This document shows, piece by piece, positions 15,911-24,106 of a stretch of DNA of 64,000 nucleotides. The notes under the pieces are model-generated. The model saw only the letters and a list, made by a program, of their open reading frames with translations. It was not told the DNA's origin and ran no database searches. Numbering within the stretch: position 1 is the first letter of the stretch; every line of letters starts with the position of its first letter. Made by a program: the position numbers and the translations under genes. Origin of the DNA: Rhizobium sp. BK650 (GTDB lineage Bacteria; Pseudomonadota; Alphaproteobacteria; Rhizobiales; Rhizobiaceae); NCBI RefSeq assembly GCF_014195325.1, contig NZ_JACIBK010000001.1, forward strand, positions 744,001 through 808,000. Direction: 5' to 3'.

Positions 15911-17773
15911 TCACCGCGAAAGGCGTGCGACAAGCTCTTCCTTTTTCTTGAAAGCGTCGGGGATGCTGCCGTTTGCAAGCGAGGCGTTGCAGTCGTCCAG
16001 CGCCTTCTGCAGTTCGCCAAGTTCCATATAGGCATAGCAGCGGTTGTTGTAGCTCACCGCGACACTGTCCTTGGCGGTGACGTCCGTATCGTAGAGGTAG
16101 GGATATCTGTTGAGAACGTCGAGTGCGCCTTTGTTGTCCTTTCGGTTGAAATAGATCATCGAAAGCTCGATCGCTGCCTGCGCGCGCCTGTCGTCCTGCG
16201 AGTTCGCAACTTCGGTCAGGTCTTCAATGGCCTTTTCATCGTTCTTCATGGCCTGATACACGAGCCCACGCCAGTAGCGCGCTTCGACGGCACTCTGCGG
16301 ATCGACCGTAATCTGCGAGCACTCCTCGAGTGCCGCATCATATTGCTTGATCTGATAATTGCCGAAACACAGATAGATACGGTTGGCGGCCTTGCCGTCG
16401 AGTGCCAGCGCAGCCTTTGCCGAAGCGATCATCTCGGTCGGCCGTTCATACCGTGAATAGATCCAGGCCAGGCTTTCATGGATATCGGCGACGGCAATGT
16501 CTTTCTGCTCCGGCGTCGGGAACGGAGCGGCTTCCATATTCGACAGGGCTTCCTTGTATTTGGTGATCGCGTTGTCATAAAATCTCTTGTTGAGCCAGGA
16601 TCCCGCGACAAGCTTGTCGATGATGAAGTTGTGCTTGCCGCCGTCCGTCTCCACCAAGCGCGGATCGGCCCCATAGCTATCGGCTGCAATCTGCAGCAAT
16701 CGACCGGAATAGGATTCTCCGCCCGATTGCGCAATCATCGCCGACAGGATGTCGCTGACGGCCGCGTTCGTTTCATACTCATTCATCTGGCCGAACTGCC
16801 GGAGTGCCTTTGCCACCTCTGCATCCAGACCCGGCCGAAGGGTCTGCTTCATGGAATCCTGAAAGCAGGACGCATAGGCGTCGCCGTGCTGGCCGTAACA
16901 GGTCGTTCCGGCCGTTTCGAGCAGGTACTGATAGAGCTGCAGCGGCAGCAATTTGAGCGGTGAGCCATCCGGTGCGTTTGCACTATGTCGCTCGACGAAC
17001 TCGTACATCATGTTGATATCGCCGCCCCATTTGGGCTGCAGGGTTGAGAGGACGATCTTGTATAGCGGCAGGTAGGACGGATAGACCGCTATCGCCTGGT
17101 CGAGAGCGTCGCTCAGCTGTGATGTCGCGCCATAACCACGGAGCATGTTTACCTGCAAATACAGGCCGTAGGCCGAGGTCGGGTCGAGCTTCAGAACCTG
17201 GCTGACATCGGCGATGCCCTTTTTCAGGATGCTCGCAAAGGCTGCTTGTGACTGTTTGTCCGTTTGCGTGCTGAATCTGTCGCCGCGCTTATACCATGCG
17301 AGATCGTAGTAATATTGCGCGCGGACAAGGCGCGGAAGCGGATCGAGGGGGCCATGGTCCACCCACGCCGAAAGGTCGCGTTCGAACGAGGGGTCGCTGA
17401 GGTCGGAAACGGTTTTGATGAAGTCATCGAAAGGATAGAAGGTCCATATCTTGGCCCGGCTGGCCGCAAGGGTATCGCTCGATATCCTCGTCGCAGTGGC
17501 AAAATCACCCCGCTTGATGGCATCCTGCACAAGTTTGGCGCGGATGGAGGGCAAGTTGTCTCTTCGACCCGCCGGAGCTGCGGCGCGGTCTGATACGTCC
17601 CGGCTACTGTCGGTCCCGCCTCGCAGGGACCAGTCCGATGTCTTCAGCTTCGAGAAGGCAGAAGAAGGCATGAACCGTTCTCCAACCCATATGCCAGTTA
17701 CAAGAATACTCACCCCGGCAACGGCCAGCAGGAAAAGCATCAATGGATTTCGTCCTGCGTTGATCGTCGCCAT
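15911..17773 (-). CDS. Membrane-anchored TPR protein (DUF4034-like)
   Basis: 620 residues. A single hydrophobic segment at about 11-32 (LMLFLLAVAGVSILVTGIWV) anchors it in the inner membrane with the bulk in the periplasm. Residues about 70-330 resemble the DUF4034 type of helical region (ARAQYYYDLAWYKRG, MLRGYG). The C-terminal third is classical TPR (ESLAWIYSRYERPTEMIASAKAAL, ARYWRGLVYQAMKNDEKAIEDL, NRCYAYMELGELQKALDDCNAS). Function is unknown; a scaffold or envelope-stress role is a guess. It is alone on its strand, with its promoter in the 258 bases before the LacI gene end. Confidence 0.8.
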   Translation of the reverse strand: MATINAGRNPLMLFLLAVAGVSILVTGIWVGERFMPSSAFSKLKTSDWSLRGGTDSSRDVSDRAAAPAGRRDNLPSIRAKLVQDAIKRGDFATATRISSDTLAASRAKIWTFYPFDDFIKTVSDLSDPSFERDLSAWVDHGPLDPLPRLVRAQYYYDLAWYKRGDRFSTQTDKQSQAAFASILKKGIADVSQVLKLDPTSAYGLYLQVNMLRGYGATSQLSDALDQAIAVYPSYLPLYKIVLSTLQPKWGGDINMMYEFVERHSANAPDGSPLKLLPLQLYQYLLETAGTTCYGQHGDAYASCFQDSMKQTLRPGLDAEVAKALRQFGQMNEYETNAAVSDILSAMIAQSGGESYSGRLLQIAADSYGADPRLVETDGGKHNFIIDKLVAGSWLNKRFYDNAITKYKEALSNMEAAPFPTPEQKDIAVADIHESLAWIYSRYERPTEMIASAKAALALDGKAANRIYLCFGNYQIKQYDAALEECSQITVDPQSAVEARYWRGLVYQAMKNDEKAIEDLTEVANSQDDRRAQAAIELSMIYFNRKDNKGALDVLNRYPYLYDTDVTAKDSVAVSYNNRCYAYMELGELQKALDDCNASLANGSIPDAFKKKEELVARLSR

Positions 17774-18031
17774 GTCGTCCAGCCCAACGTATCGACAGAC
17801 TTATTGAGTTCTGAAACCGAGTGTGTTTCGCAAGTCTACGTTGTATCAAGCCGGATGTTGCTACAAGGGTTCGGTGGAGGTTCCTACGGCTATTGTTGCC
17901 GATTAAGCAAACAGTTCGTTTACGCCGGCCTTTGAACTAAAGGGGATAGGCCACGCCGTTTCCACATTCGCAAAGGTGTGGCGCGCGCGTCTTCTCGGCT
18001 CTCGGAGAGGGGGACCCGGTACTGATCCTGT
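17774..18031. other. Intergenic region upstream of the TPR gene
   Basis: 258 bases between the start of the TPR gene and the 3' end of the LacI gene. It contains the TPR promoter on the minus strand. I see only a weak GA-rich hairpin near 17990-18015 and no coding frame. Confidence 0.5.
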
Positions 18032-19072
18032 TTATCGGCCGGGCGGCCATTCCGGCTTGCTGATGCTCTGAAGCAGTTTCGCATCCACGCCGTCGATCCG
18101 TGCGATCACCTGCTTGGCCATCTCCCGGCCGGCATGGCGCACGTCCTCATTCGCCGTGATGATCTCGGGGCGGATCCAGTTGAGGATCGGGGCGGATTGT
18201 TTGGAGACGAGGTCGACATCGTGGCCGAGGCGTTTGCCGGCCGCTTCGATGCCGGCGTTGACGGCGATGGTGGCGCTGCCGGCGGACGAGACGATGCCGT
18301 CGGGGGCGCCGGACGAGCGCATCAGCTGTTCCACGGCATCGCGGATTTCGGCGAGCGGCGCGTCGATGTTGACGCGCAGCGGCACTTCCTCGGCGCCATA
18401 GTCGTGCAGGCCGGTCTGAAAGCCGATGCGGGTATGGGTGTAATAGGTAAGCTTGCTTGGCGGCTGGAGGAGCGCGATGCGCTTGCGGCCGCGGTTGACG
18501 AGCTTTTTGACCGCCTGATGGGCGTAAGCCTCGTTATCGAAATCATGGTAGGAATGCACGAGACCCGCATCGGTGCGGCCGTGGGTGGTGAAAGGCATGC
18601 CGCTCTCGGCGAGCAGCCGCACGCGCGGATCGTCCGGCTCGACGCGCGAGATGATGACGCCATCTGCGGAGCCGGTGTCGAGGATATAGCGCACCGGCAA
18701 CATCGGGTCCTTGCTGTGCGAATGCGGGGTGACGACGATATGGTAGGGCGTGCCGGTCAGCACTTCGGAAATGCCGAAGACCATCTGGCTGGAAAAGCCC
18801 ATGATCTCCTCGTCGATGCTGAGGACGAGCGCTATGACGTTTGTCTTGCCGGTTCTGAGGCGCACGCCGGCCCTGTTCGGCTGGTAGCCGAGCTGGCGGG
18901 CGACCATGCGCACCCGTTCCTTTGTTTCAGCGCCGATATCCGGCGCATCTTTCAGCGCCCGCGATACGGTGGTCACGCCAAGGCCCGTCATGAAGGCGAT
19001 CGTCTTCAGTGTCGGGCGCTCACGCTGAATGGAACCGGACGCCGCTCCTCCGAAATTTCCGTTACTTTCCAT
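18032..19072 (-). CDS. LacI-family transcriptional repressor of the glycoside locus
   Basis: 346 residues. N-terminal LacI HTH ([25 protein letters not shown] at about 22-46) followed by the hinge and a periplasmic-binding-protein-like sugar domain ([35 protein letters not shown], and [19 protein letters not shown]). It is divergent from the sugar ABC operon and almost certainly regulates it. The shared 454-base promoter region contains a 24-bp palindrome with the LacI-type central CG and a second CG-centred palindrome close to its own start. Inducer unknown; a mannoside or related glycoside is implied by the enzymes downstream. Confidence 0.9.
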   Translation of the reverse strand: MESNGNFGGAASGSIQRERPTLKTIAFMTGLGVTTVSRALKDAPDIGAETKERVRMVARQLGYQPNRAGVRLRTGKTNVIALVLSIDEEIMGFSSQMVFGISEVLTGTPYHIVVTPHSHSKDPMLPVRYILDTGSADGVIISRVEPDDPRVRLLAESGMPFTTHGRTDAGLVHSYHDFDNEAYAHQAVKKLVNRGRKRIALLQPPSKLTYYTHTRIGFQTGLHDYGAEEVPLRVNIDAPLAEIRDAVEQLMRSSGAPDGIVSSAGSATIAVNAGIEAAGKRLGHDVDLVSKQSAPILNWIRPEIITANEDVRHAGREMAKQVIARIDGVDAKLLQSISKPEWPPGR

Positions 19073-19176
19073 CCCTCTAGGCCTGCCTCGCGCGATTTGC
19101 TTCGCCTTATAGAGGCTTTTTGGCAGGCTGTAAGTACGCCCGCACTCAAAAAGCTCTCCTCCCGGAGCGAAGTAAT

Positions 19177-19190
19177 CTGTAACGATACAG
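19177..19190. promoter_or_regulatory. Candidate LacI-type operator near the repressor gene
   Basis: CTGTAACGATACAG: a 14-bp palindrome with one mismatched pair and a central CG, 105-118 bases upstream of the repressor start. The layout suggests autoregulation; this is inference. Confidence 0.45.
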
Positions 19191-19325
19191 TAGAAATGTC
19201 GAGCCCTTTTTCCTATCAGCGTTGCAGAGCGGTTCTCTCTGGTTGAATCGCCCTTTTGCGCCTCGCTTTTTGCGACCGCGAAGCGTGGAAATGTCGAAAT
19301 TACCGGGCGAATGAAAAATTATCTT

Positions 19326-19349
19326 ATCAAAACAATCGATTGTATTGAT
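19326..19349. promoter_or_regulatory. Candidate 24-bp LacI operator of the sugar operon
   Basis: Half-sites ATCAAAACAATC and GATTGTATTGAT are complementary at 11 of 12 positions, with the central CG typical of LacI-family operators. The core ACAATCGATTGT is perfect. It lies about 180 bases upstream of the binding-protein start, suitable for a promoter with a long leader. Confidence 0.6.
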
Positions 19350-19526
19350 GCTGCACATGCGAAATCACTTACTTATGCTTTTCTCATACAGCCAAGCCGG
19401 AGCGGGTGACTGCTCTCATAAGATGTAATGCCGGCCTTCGTAGAAAATTTTGCGAGCGGACGGTTGCGCCGATAAATCGATTGCTCTAAGTTTTTCCGGC
19501 AACGTTTCAGTGAGGGAGGAGAACTC

Positions 19527-20762
19527 ATGAATTCCCGTTTGTTGGCGGCCGTTCTTGCCGCTTCCGTAGCCATTCCGTTTGGTGCCGCAAATGCGACCGA
19601 TCTCGAAGTCACCCATTGGTGGACGTCGGGCGGTGAATCCGCGGCTGTCGCCGAGCTTGCAAAAGCATTCGACGCCACCGGCAACCACTGGGTAGACGGC
19701 GCCATCGCCGGTTCCGGCGGTACTGCCCGTCCGATCATGATCAGCCGCATCACCGGTGGCGACCCGATGGGCGCGACCCAGTTCAATCACGGCCGCCAGG
19801 CCGAGGAGCTGGTTCAGGCCGGCTTGATGCGCGACTTGACCGATGTGGCGACCGCCGAGCACTGGAAGGACATCATTCGTCCGTCGAGCCTGCTCGATTC
19901 CTGCACGATCGACGGAAAGATCTACTGCGCTCCCGTCAACATCCATTCCTGGCAGTGGCTGTGGCTTTCGAATGCCGCCTTCAAGAAGGCCGGCGTAGCA
20001 GTTCCGAAGAACTGGGATGAATTCGTCGCTGCCGCTCCGGCTCTCGAAAAGGCCGGTATCATTCCGCTCGCCGTCGGCGGCCAGCCGTGGCAGGCTGCAG
20101 GCGCCTTCGACGTGCTAATGGTCGCGATTGCCGGCAAGGATACGTTCAACAAGGTGTTCAAGGACAAGGACGCCGAAGCTGCTGCCGGTCCCGAGATCGC
20201 CAAGGTCTTCAAGGCCGCCGACGATGCCCGCCGCATGTCCAAGGGCAGCAACGTCCAGGACTGGAACCAGGCGACCAACCTCGTCATCACGGGCAAGGCC
20301 GGCGGCCAGATCATGGGTGACTGGGCGCAGGGCGAATTCGCGCTTGCCGGCCAGAAGGCTGGCACCGACTATACCTGCTTGCCGGGCCTCGGCGTCAACG
20401 AGATCATCTCGACCGGCGGCGACGCTTTCTACTTCCCGCTTCTGAAGGACGCCGAAAAGACCAAGGCGCAGGCGGTGCTCGCCAAGACCCTGCTCGATCC
20501 CAAGACCCAGGTTGCCTTCAACCTGAAGAAGGGTTCTCTGCCGGTCCGTGCCGACGTCGATCTCGCCGCCGCCAACGACTGCATGAAGAAGGGTCTCGAC
20601 ATCCTGGCGAAGGGCAACGTGATCCAGGGTACCGACCAGCTGCTTTCGGCAGACAGCCAGAAACAGAAGGAAGACCTCTTCTCCGAATTCTTCGCCAATC
20701 CGTCGATGACGCCGGAAGCTGCGCAGAAGCGTTTCGCCGAGATCATCGCTTCGGCTGATTGA
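19527..20762 (+). CDS. Sugar ABC transporter substrate-binding protein (CUT1)
   Basis: 411 residues with a signal peptide (MNSRLLAAVLAASVAIPFGAANA, cleavage near ANA). The mature N-terminus TDLEVTHWWTSGGESAAVAEL is that of GtsA-like glucose/mannose binding proteins of the CUT1 class. Three cysteines (CTIDGKIYC, TDYTC) may form periplasmic disulfides. GGGAGGAG precedes the ATG. It opens the operon LacI-controlled from the left; two permeases and an ATPase follow. The downstream beta-mannosidase suggests mannosides or gluco-/manno-oligosaccharides as substrate, but the sequence alone does not settle it. Confidence 0.9.
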   Translation: MNSRLLAAVLAASVAIPFGAANATDLEVTHWWTSGGESAAVAELAKAFDATGNHWVDGAIAGSGGTARPIMISRITGGDPMGATQFNHGRQAEELVQAGLMRDLTDVATAEHWKDIIRPSSLLDSCTIDGKIYCAPVNIHSWQWLWLSNAAFKKAGVAVPKNWDEFVAAAPALEKAGIIPLAVGGQPWQAAGAFDVLMVAIAGKDTFNKVFKDKDAEAAAGPEIAKVFKAADDARRMSKGSNVQDWNQATNLVITGKAGGQIMGDWAQGEFALAGQKAGTDYTCLPGLGVNEIISTGGDAFYFPLLKDAEKTKAQAVLAKTLLDPKTQVAFNLKKGSLPVRADVDLAAANDCMKKGLDILAKGNVIQGTDQLLSADSQKQKEDLFSEFFANPSMTPEAAQKRFAEIIASAD

Positions 20763-20782
20763 TCGATAGATACGCTGCCTTC

Positions 20783-20811
20783 GCGGTCCGGCTTCGCAAG
20801 AGCCGGATCGC
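20783..20811 (+). other. Intercistronic hairpin between binding protein and permease genes
   Basis: An 11-bp stem (GCGGTCCGGCT / AGCCGGATCGC, one G-U pair) with a 7-base loop, 20 bases after the binding-protein stop and followed only by TTT. Its position suits 3' protection or partial termination, which usually keeps the binding protein more abundant than the permeases. Confidence 0.6.
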
Positions 20812-20921
20812 TTTCGGACAAATGTCCTGATGGCGGCGTCTCGGTAATCCGGGGCAGGGATGGCGGAGGGCGCAATGCCGTTCTGCCACGGGTCGCGGTT
20901 GCGATTTGAGGAGAAGAATTC

Positions 20922-21827
20922 ATGACGGGGCAAGCGCAAGCAGGCCGGCCAATTAAATTACTGCGCAATCTCAATGCCAAGATTGCATCCATACCAATGA
21001 TCCTGACAGCGCTGGTGATCTTTGTCGGCGGCACGTTGTGGACGGTCGTTTATTCCTTCACCAATTCCAAGCTGCTTCCACGATTGAGTTTCGTCGGCCT
21101 CGACCAGTATCACCGTCTCTGGGCGGCGCCCCGCTGGGTGACGGCGATCGAGAACCTGGCCGTTTACGGCATTCTCTCCCTGATCTTCAGCCTGGTCATC
21201 GGTTTCGTGCTCGCTGCGCTGATGGACCAGAAGATCCGTTTCGAAAATACCTTCCGCACCATCTTCCTCTACCCCTTCGCACTGTCCTTCATCGTGACGG
21301 GTCTCGTCTGGCAGTGGGTTCTGAACCCGGATTTCGGCATTCAGTCGGTGGTGCGCTCGCTCGGCTGGACGAGCTTTACCTTCAATCCGCTCTATACGCC
21401 CGAAATCGTCATTTACGGCATTCTCATCGCGGCGCTGTGGCAAGGAACGGGGCTCGTGATGTGCCTGATGCTTGCCGGCCTGCGCGGCATCGACGAGGAT
21501 ATCTGGAAGGCTGCACGCGTCGACGGAATCCCGATGTGGAAGACCTATCTTCTTGTCGTCATTCCGATGATGCGGCCGGTTTTCATCACGACGATCGTCA
21601 TCATCGCTTCCGGTATCGTAAAGGTCTACGACCTCGTCGTGGCGCAGACATCGGGCGGTCCCGGTATCTCGTCGGAAGTGCCTGCAAAATACGTCTACGA
21701 CTACATGTTCCAGGCGCAGAACCTGGGTCAAGGCTTCGCCGCATCGACAATGATGCTCGTTACGGTCGCGATCATCGTCGTACCCTGGGCCTATCTGGAA
21801 TTCGGAGGAGGGCGCAAGCGTGGCTAA
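20922..21827 (+). CDS. Sugar ABC transporter permease 1 (MalF-like)
   Basis: 301 residues with six hydrophobic segments. The coupling-helix EAA loop is recognisable as DEDIWKAARVDGIPMWKTYLL near 185-205. The topology and length match CUT1 permease GtsB/MalF-like proteins (FVGLDQYHRL near 50 is a family hallmark). GAGGAG precedes the ATG. Its last eight bases overlap the start of the second permease, giving translational coupling and a one-to-one ratio. Confidence 0.92.
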   Translation: MTGQAQAGRPIKLLRNLNAKIASIPMILTALVIFVGGTLWTVVYSFTNSKLLPRLSFVGLDQYHRLWAAPRWVTAIENLAVYGILSLIFSLVIGFVLAALMDQKIRFENTFRTIFLYPFALSFIVTGLVWQWVLNPDFGIQSVVRSLGWTSFTFNPLYTPEIVIYGILIAALWQGTGLVMCLMLAGLRGIDEDIWKAARVDGIPMWKTYLLVVIPMMRPVFITTIVIIASGIVKVYDLVVAQTSGGPGISSEVPAKYVYDYMFQAQNLGQGFAASTMMLVTVAIIVVPWAYLEFGGGRKRG

Positions 21828-22764
21828 TATAGGAACTCTCAACACCACTGCCGCCGGTATCGATGCGGTCTCGTCTAGGCTCGGCGATGGGCCGAGCGGC
21901 CCGAAGCCGCGCCCGGCGCTGTCGCCACGCAACATCATGCTCTACGGTACGCTGATCGTTGCGGCGCTCTACTATTTGCTTCCGCTCTATGTGATGGTCG
22001 TGACGTCGCTGAAGGGCATGCCCGAGATCCGTCTCGGCAACATTTTCTCGCCGCCAATGGAGATCACCTTCCAGCCCTGGGTGAAAGCCTGGGCCGAAGC
22101 CTGCACCGGCCTCAACTGCGATGGCCTGTCGCGCGGATTCTGGAATTCGGTGCGCATTACCGTGCCGTCGGTCATCATCTCGATCGCCATCGCCTCGGTG
22201 AACGGCTATGCGCTTGCAAACTGGCGCTTCAAGGGATCGGAACTCTTCTTCTCGATCCTCATCATCGGGGCGTTCATTCCCTATCAGGTGATGATCTATC
22301 CGATCGTCATCATCCTGCGCGAAATCGGCATCTATGGCACGCTGACCGGCCTCGTCATCGTCCATTCGATCTTCGGCATGCCGATCCTGACACTGCTTTT
22401 CCGTAACTATTTCGTCTCGCTGCCGGAAGAACTGTTCAAGGCGGCACGCGTCGACGGGGCGGGCTTCTGGCAGATCTTCCTGAAGATTATGCTGCCCATG
22501 TCTCTGCCGATCTTCGTCGTCGCAATGATCCTGCAGGTGACCGGCATCTGGAACGACTTCCTGTTCGGCGTGGTCTTCACTCGGCCCGACACCTATCCGA
22601 TGACCGTGCAGCTCAACAACATCGTCAATTCCGTCCAAGGCGTAAAGGAATACAACGTCAACATGGCAGCAACGATCCTCACCGGCCTGGTGCCGCTGAT
22701 CGTCTATTTCGTCTCCGGGCGGCTTTTCGTCCGCGGTATTGCCGCCGGCGCAGTGAAGGGCTGA
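21820..22764 (+). CDS. Sugar ABC transporter permease 2 (MalG-like)
   Basis: 314 residues beginning with GTG at 21820, which overlaps the preceding permease by 8 bases and follows GGAGGAGG. Six membrane segments; EAA loop ELFKAARVDGAGFWQIF near 205-221. A cysteine-containing periplasmic insertion (EACTGLNCDGLSRGFWNS) matches the GtsC type. Partner of the first permease in the membrane pore. Four bases separate it from the ATPase gene. Confidence 0.92.
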   Translation: MANIGTLNTTAAGIDAVSSRLGDGPSGPKPRPALSPRNIMLYGTLIVAALYYLLPLYVMVVTSLKGMPEIRLGNIFSPPMEITFQPWVKAWAEACTGLNCDGLSRGFWNSVRITVPSVIISIAIASVNGYALANWRFKGSELFFSILIIGAFIPYQVMIYPIVIILREIGIYGTLTGLVIVHSIFGMPILTLLFRNYFVSLPEELFKAARVDGAGFWQIFLKIMLPMSLPIFVVAMILQVTGIWNDFLFGVVFTRPDTYPMTVQLNNIVNSVQGVKEYNVNMAATILTGLVPLIVYFVSGRLFVRGIAAGAVKG

Positions 22765-22768
22765 TCAC

Positions 22769-23875
22769 ATGAACATGAATTCTACTGTCTCCAATTCGAG
22801 TGTCTCCATCAAGGATCTGTCGCTGAACTTCGGATCGGTGAGCGTGCTCAAGGATCTCAACCTCGACATCAACGACGGGGAATTTCTGGTGCTGCTCGGC
22901 TCTTCCGGCTGCGGCAAGTCGACCTTGCTGAATTGCATCGCCGGTCTGCTCGACGCGTCGGAAGGCCAGATATTCATCAAGGGCAAGAACGTTACCTGGG
23001 AAGAGCCGAAGGACCGCGGCATCGGCATGGTCTTCCAGTCCTATGCGCTCTATCCGCAGATGACCGTTGAGAAGAACCTTTCCTTTGGTCTTCGCGTCGC
23101 CAAGGTGCCGCAGGCCGAAATCGACAAGCGCGTGGCGCGCGCCGCTGAGATCCTGCAGATCCAGCCGCTCCTGAAGCGCAAGCCGGCCGAGCTTTCAGGC
23201 GGTCAGCGCCAGCGTGTGGCGATTGGCCGGGCTCTGGTTCGCGATGTCGATGTCTTCCTGTTCGACGAACCGCTTTCCAACCTCGACGCCAAGCTGCGCT
23301 CGGAGCTGCGCGTCGAGATCAAGCGCCTGCACCAGTCGCTGCAGAACACGATGATCTACGTCACGCACGACCAGATCGAGGCGCTGACGCTGGCCGATCG
23401 CATCGCCATCATGAAAAGCGGCATCATTCAGCAGCTTGACGATCCAACGACGATCTACAACCGGCCGCGCAACCTCTTCGTCGCCGGCTTCATCGGCTCG
23501 CCGTCGATGAATTTCCTGCGTGGCGAACTGGTCAGCACGGGCGATGGGATGGCCTTTACGGCCAACGGCGTCAACTTCTCGCTTGCCGGCTACGACGCCG
23601 GTGAAACGCTACAGCCCGGCCGCAAGGTAGTGCTCGGCGTTCGTCCCGAGCACATCAAGGTCAACGAGAATACGGGTGGCGAAGAACATGATGCCACGGT
23701 CGATATCGAAGAACCCATGGGCGCGGATAATCTGCTCTGGCTGAAACATGCCGGCCACACGATGTCCGTCCGCGTCAACGGCGCGCGCCGCTTCAATGTC
23801 GGAGCCAAGGTGAAGCTCAATTTCGACATGTCGCTGGCTTCACTTTTCGACGCGACAACGGAAGACCGCATTTGA
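22769..23875 (+). CDS. Sugar ABC transporter ATP-binding protein (MalK/UgpC type)
   Basis: 368 residues. Walker A GSSGCGKST near 44-52, signature LSGGQRQR near 142, Walker B VFLFDEPLSNLD near 163, and the H-loop THDQIEAL. The C-terminal OB-fold (TOBE) domain after about 240 (GFIGSPSMNFLRGEL, LGVRPEHIKV) is typical of the MsmK/UgpC family that energises CUT1 transporters. It begins four bases after permease 2, and so completes the transporter. Confidence 0.94.
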   Translation: MNMNSTVSNSSVSIKDLSLNFGSVSVLKDLNLDINDGEFLVLLGSSGCGKSTLLNCIAGLLDASEGQIFIKGKNVTWEEPKDRGIGMVFQSYALYPQMTVEKNLSFGLRVAKVPQAEIDKRVARAAEILQIQPLLKRKPAELSGGQRQRVAIGRALVRDVDVFLFDEPLSNLDAKLRSELRVEIKRLHQSLQNTMIYVTHDQIEALTLADRIAIMKSGIIQQLDDPTTIYNRPRNLFVAGFIGSPSMNFLRGELVSTGDGMAFTANGVNFSLAGYDAGETLQPGRKVVLGVRPEHIKVNENTGGEEHDATVDIEEPMGADNLLWLKHAGHTMSVRVNGARRFNVGAKVKLNFDMSLASLFDATTEDRI

Positions 23876-24106
23876 GGCCTTGACCCAAGGCAGGCGAAGG
23901 CGAGGGTGGTGACACTTTCGCCTGAGCCCGCCAGCGCCAGCCGGTCAGGCGGCAAACCAAAACGAAAGACCATCCTCTCCCCACCGGCCTGTCCGGCTCA
24001 CGGGGAGGGGCAGGGTGCAGGCTCTGCCGGCACCGGCGGGGACATCCCCTGTCCCAGCTCAATCATCAGGAGGGCGCCGTCCCTCGTCCAAGATCGAGAT
24101 CAAGCA

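Larger units (their letters stand above)
19073..19526. promoter_or_regulatory. Divergent promoter region LacI gene / sugar ABC operon
   Basis: 454 bases without a gene. It holds the two CG-centred palindromes listed separately, AT-rich DNA around 19310-19350, and the ribosome site GGGAGGAG before the binding-protein gene. No alternative coding frame with family resemblance is present. Confidence 0.7.

Noticed and set aside
18134..19246. 370-codon open frame on the plus strand
   Set aside because: Antisense of the LacI gene; no recognisable domain.
23876..24106. Extension of the beta-mannosidase gene upstream
   Set aside because: In frame back to 23906 but low-complexity Pro/Gly/Ser-rich with an inverted repeat; family N-terminus starts at 24107.
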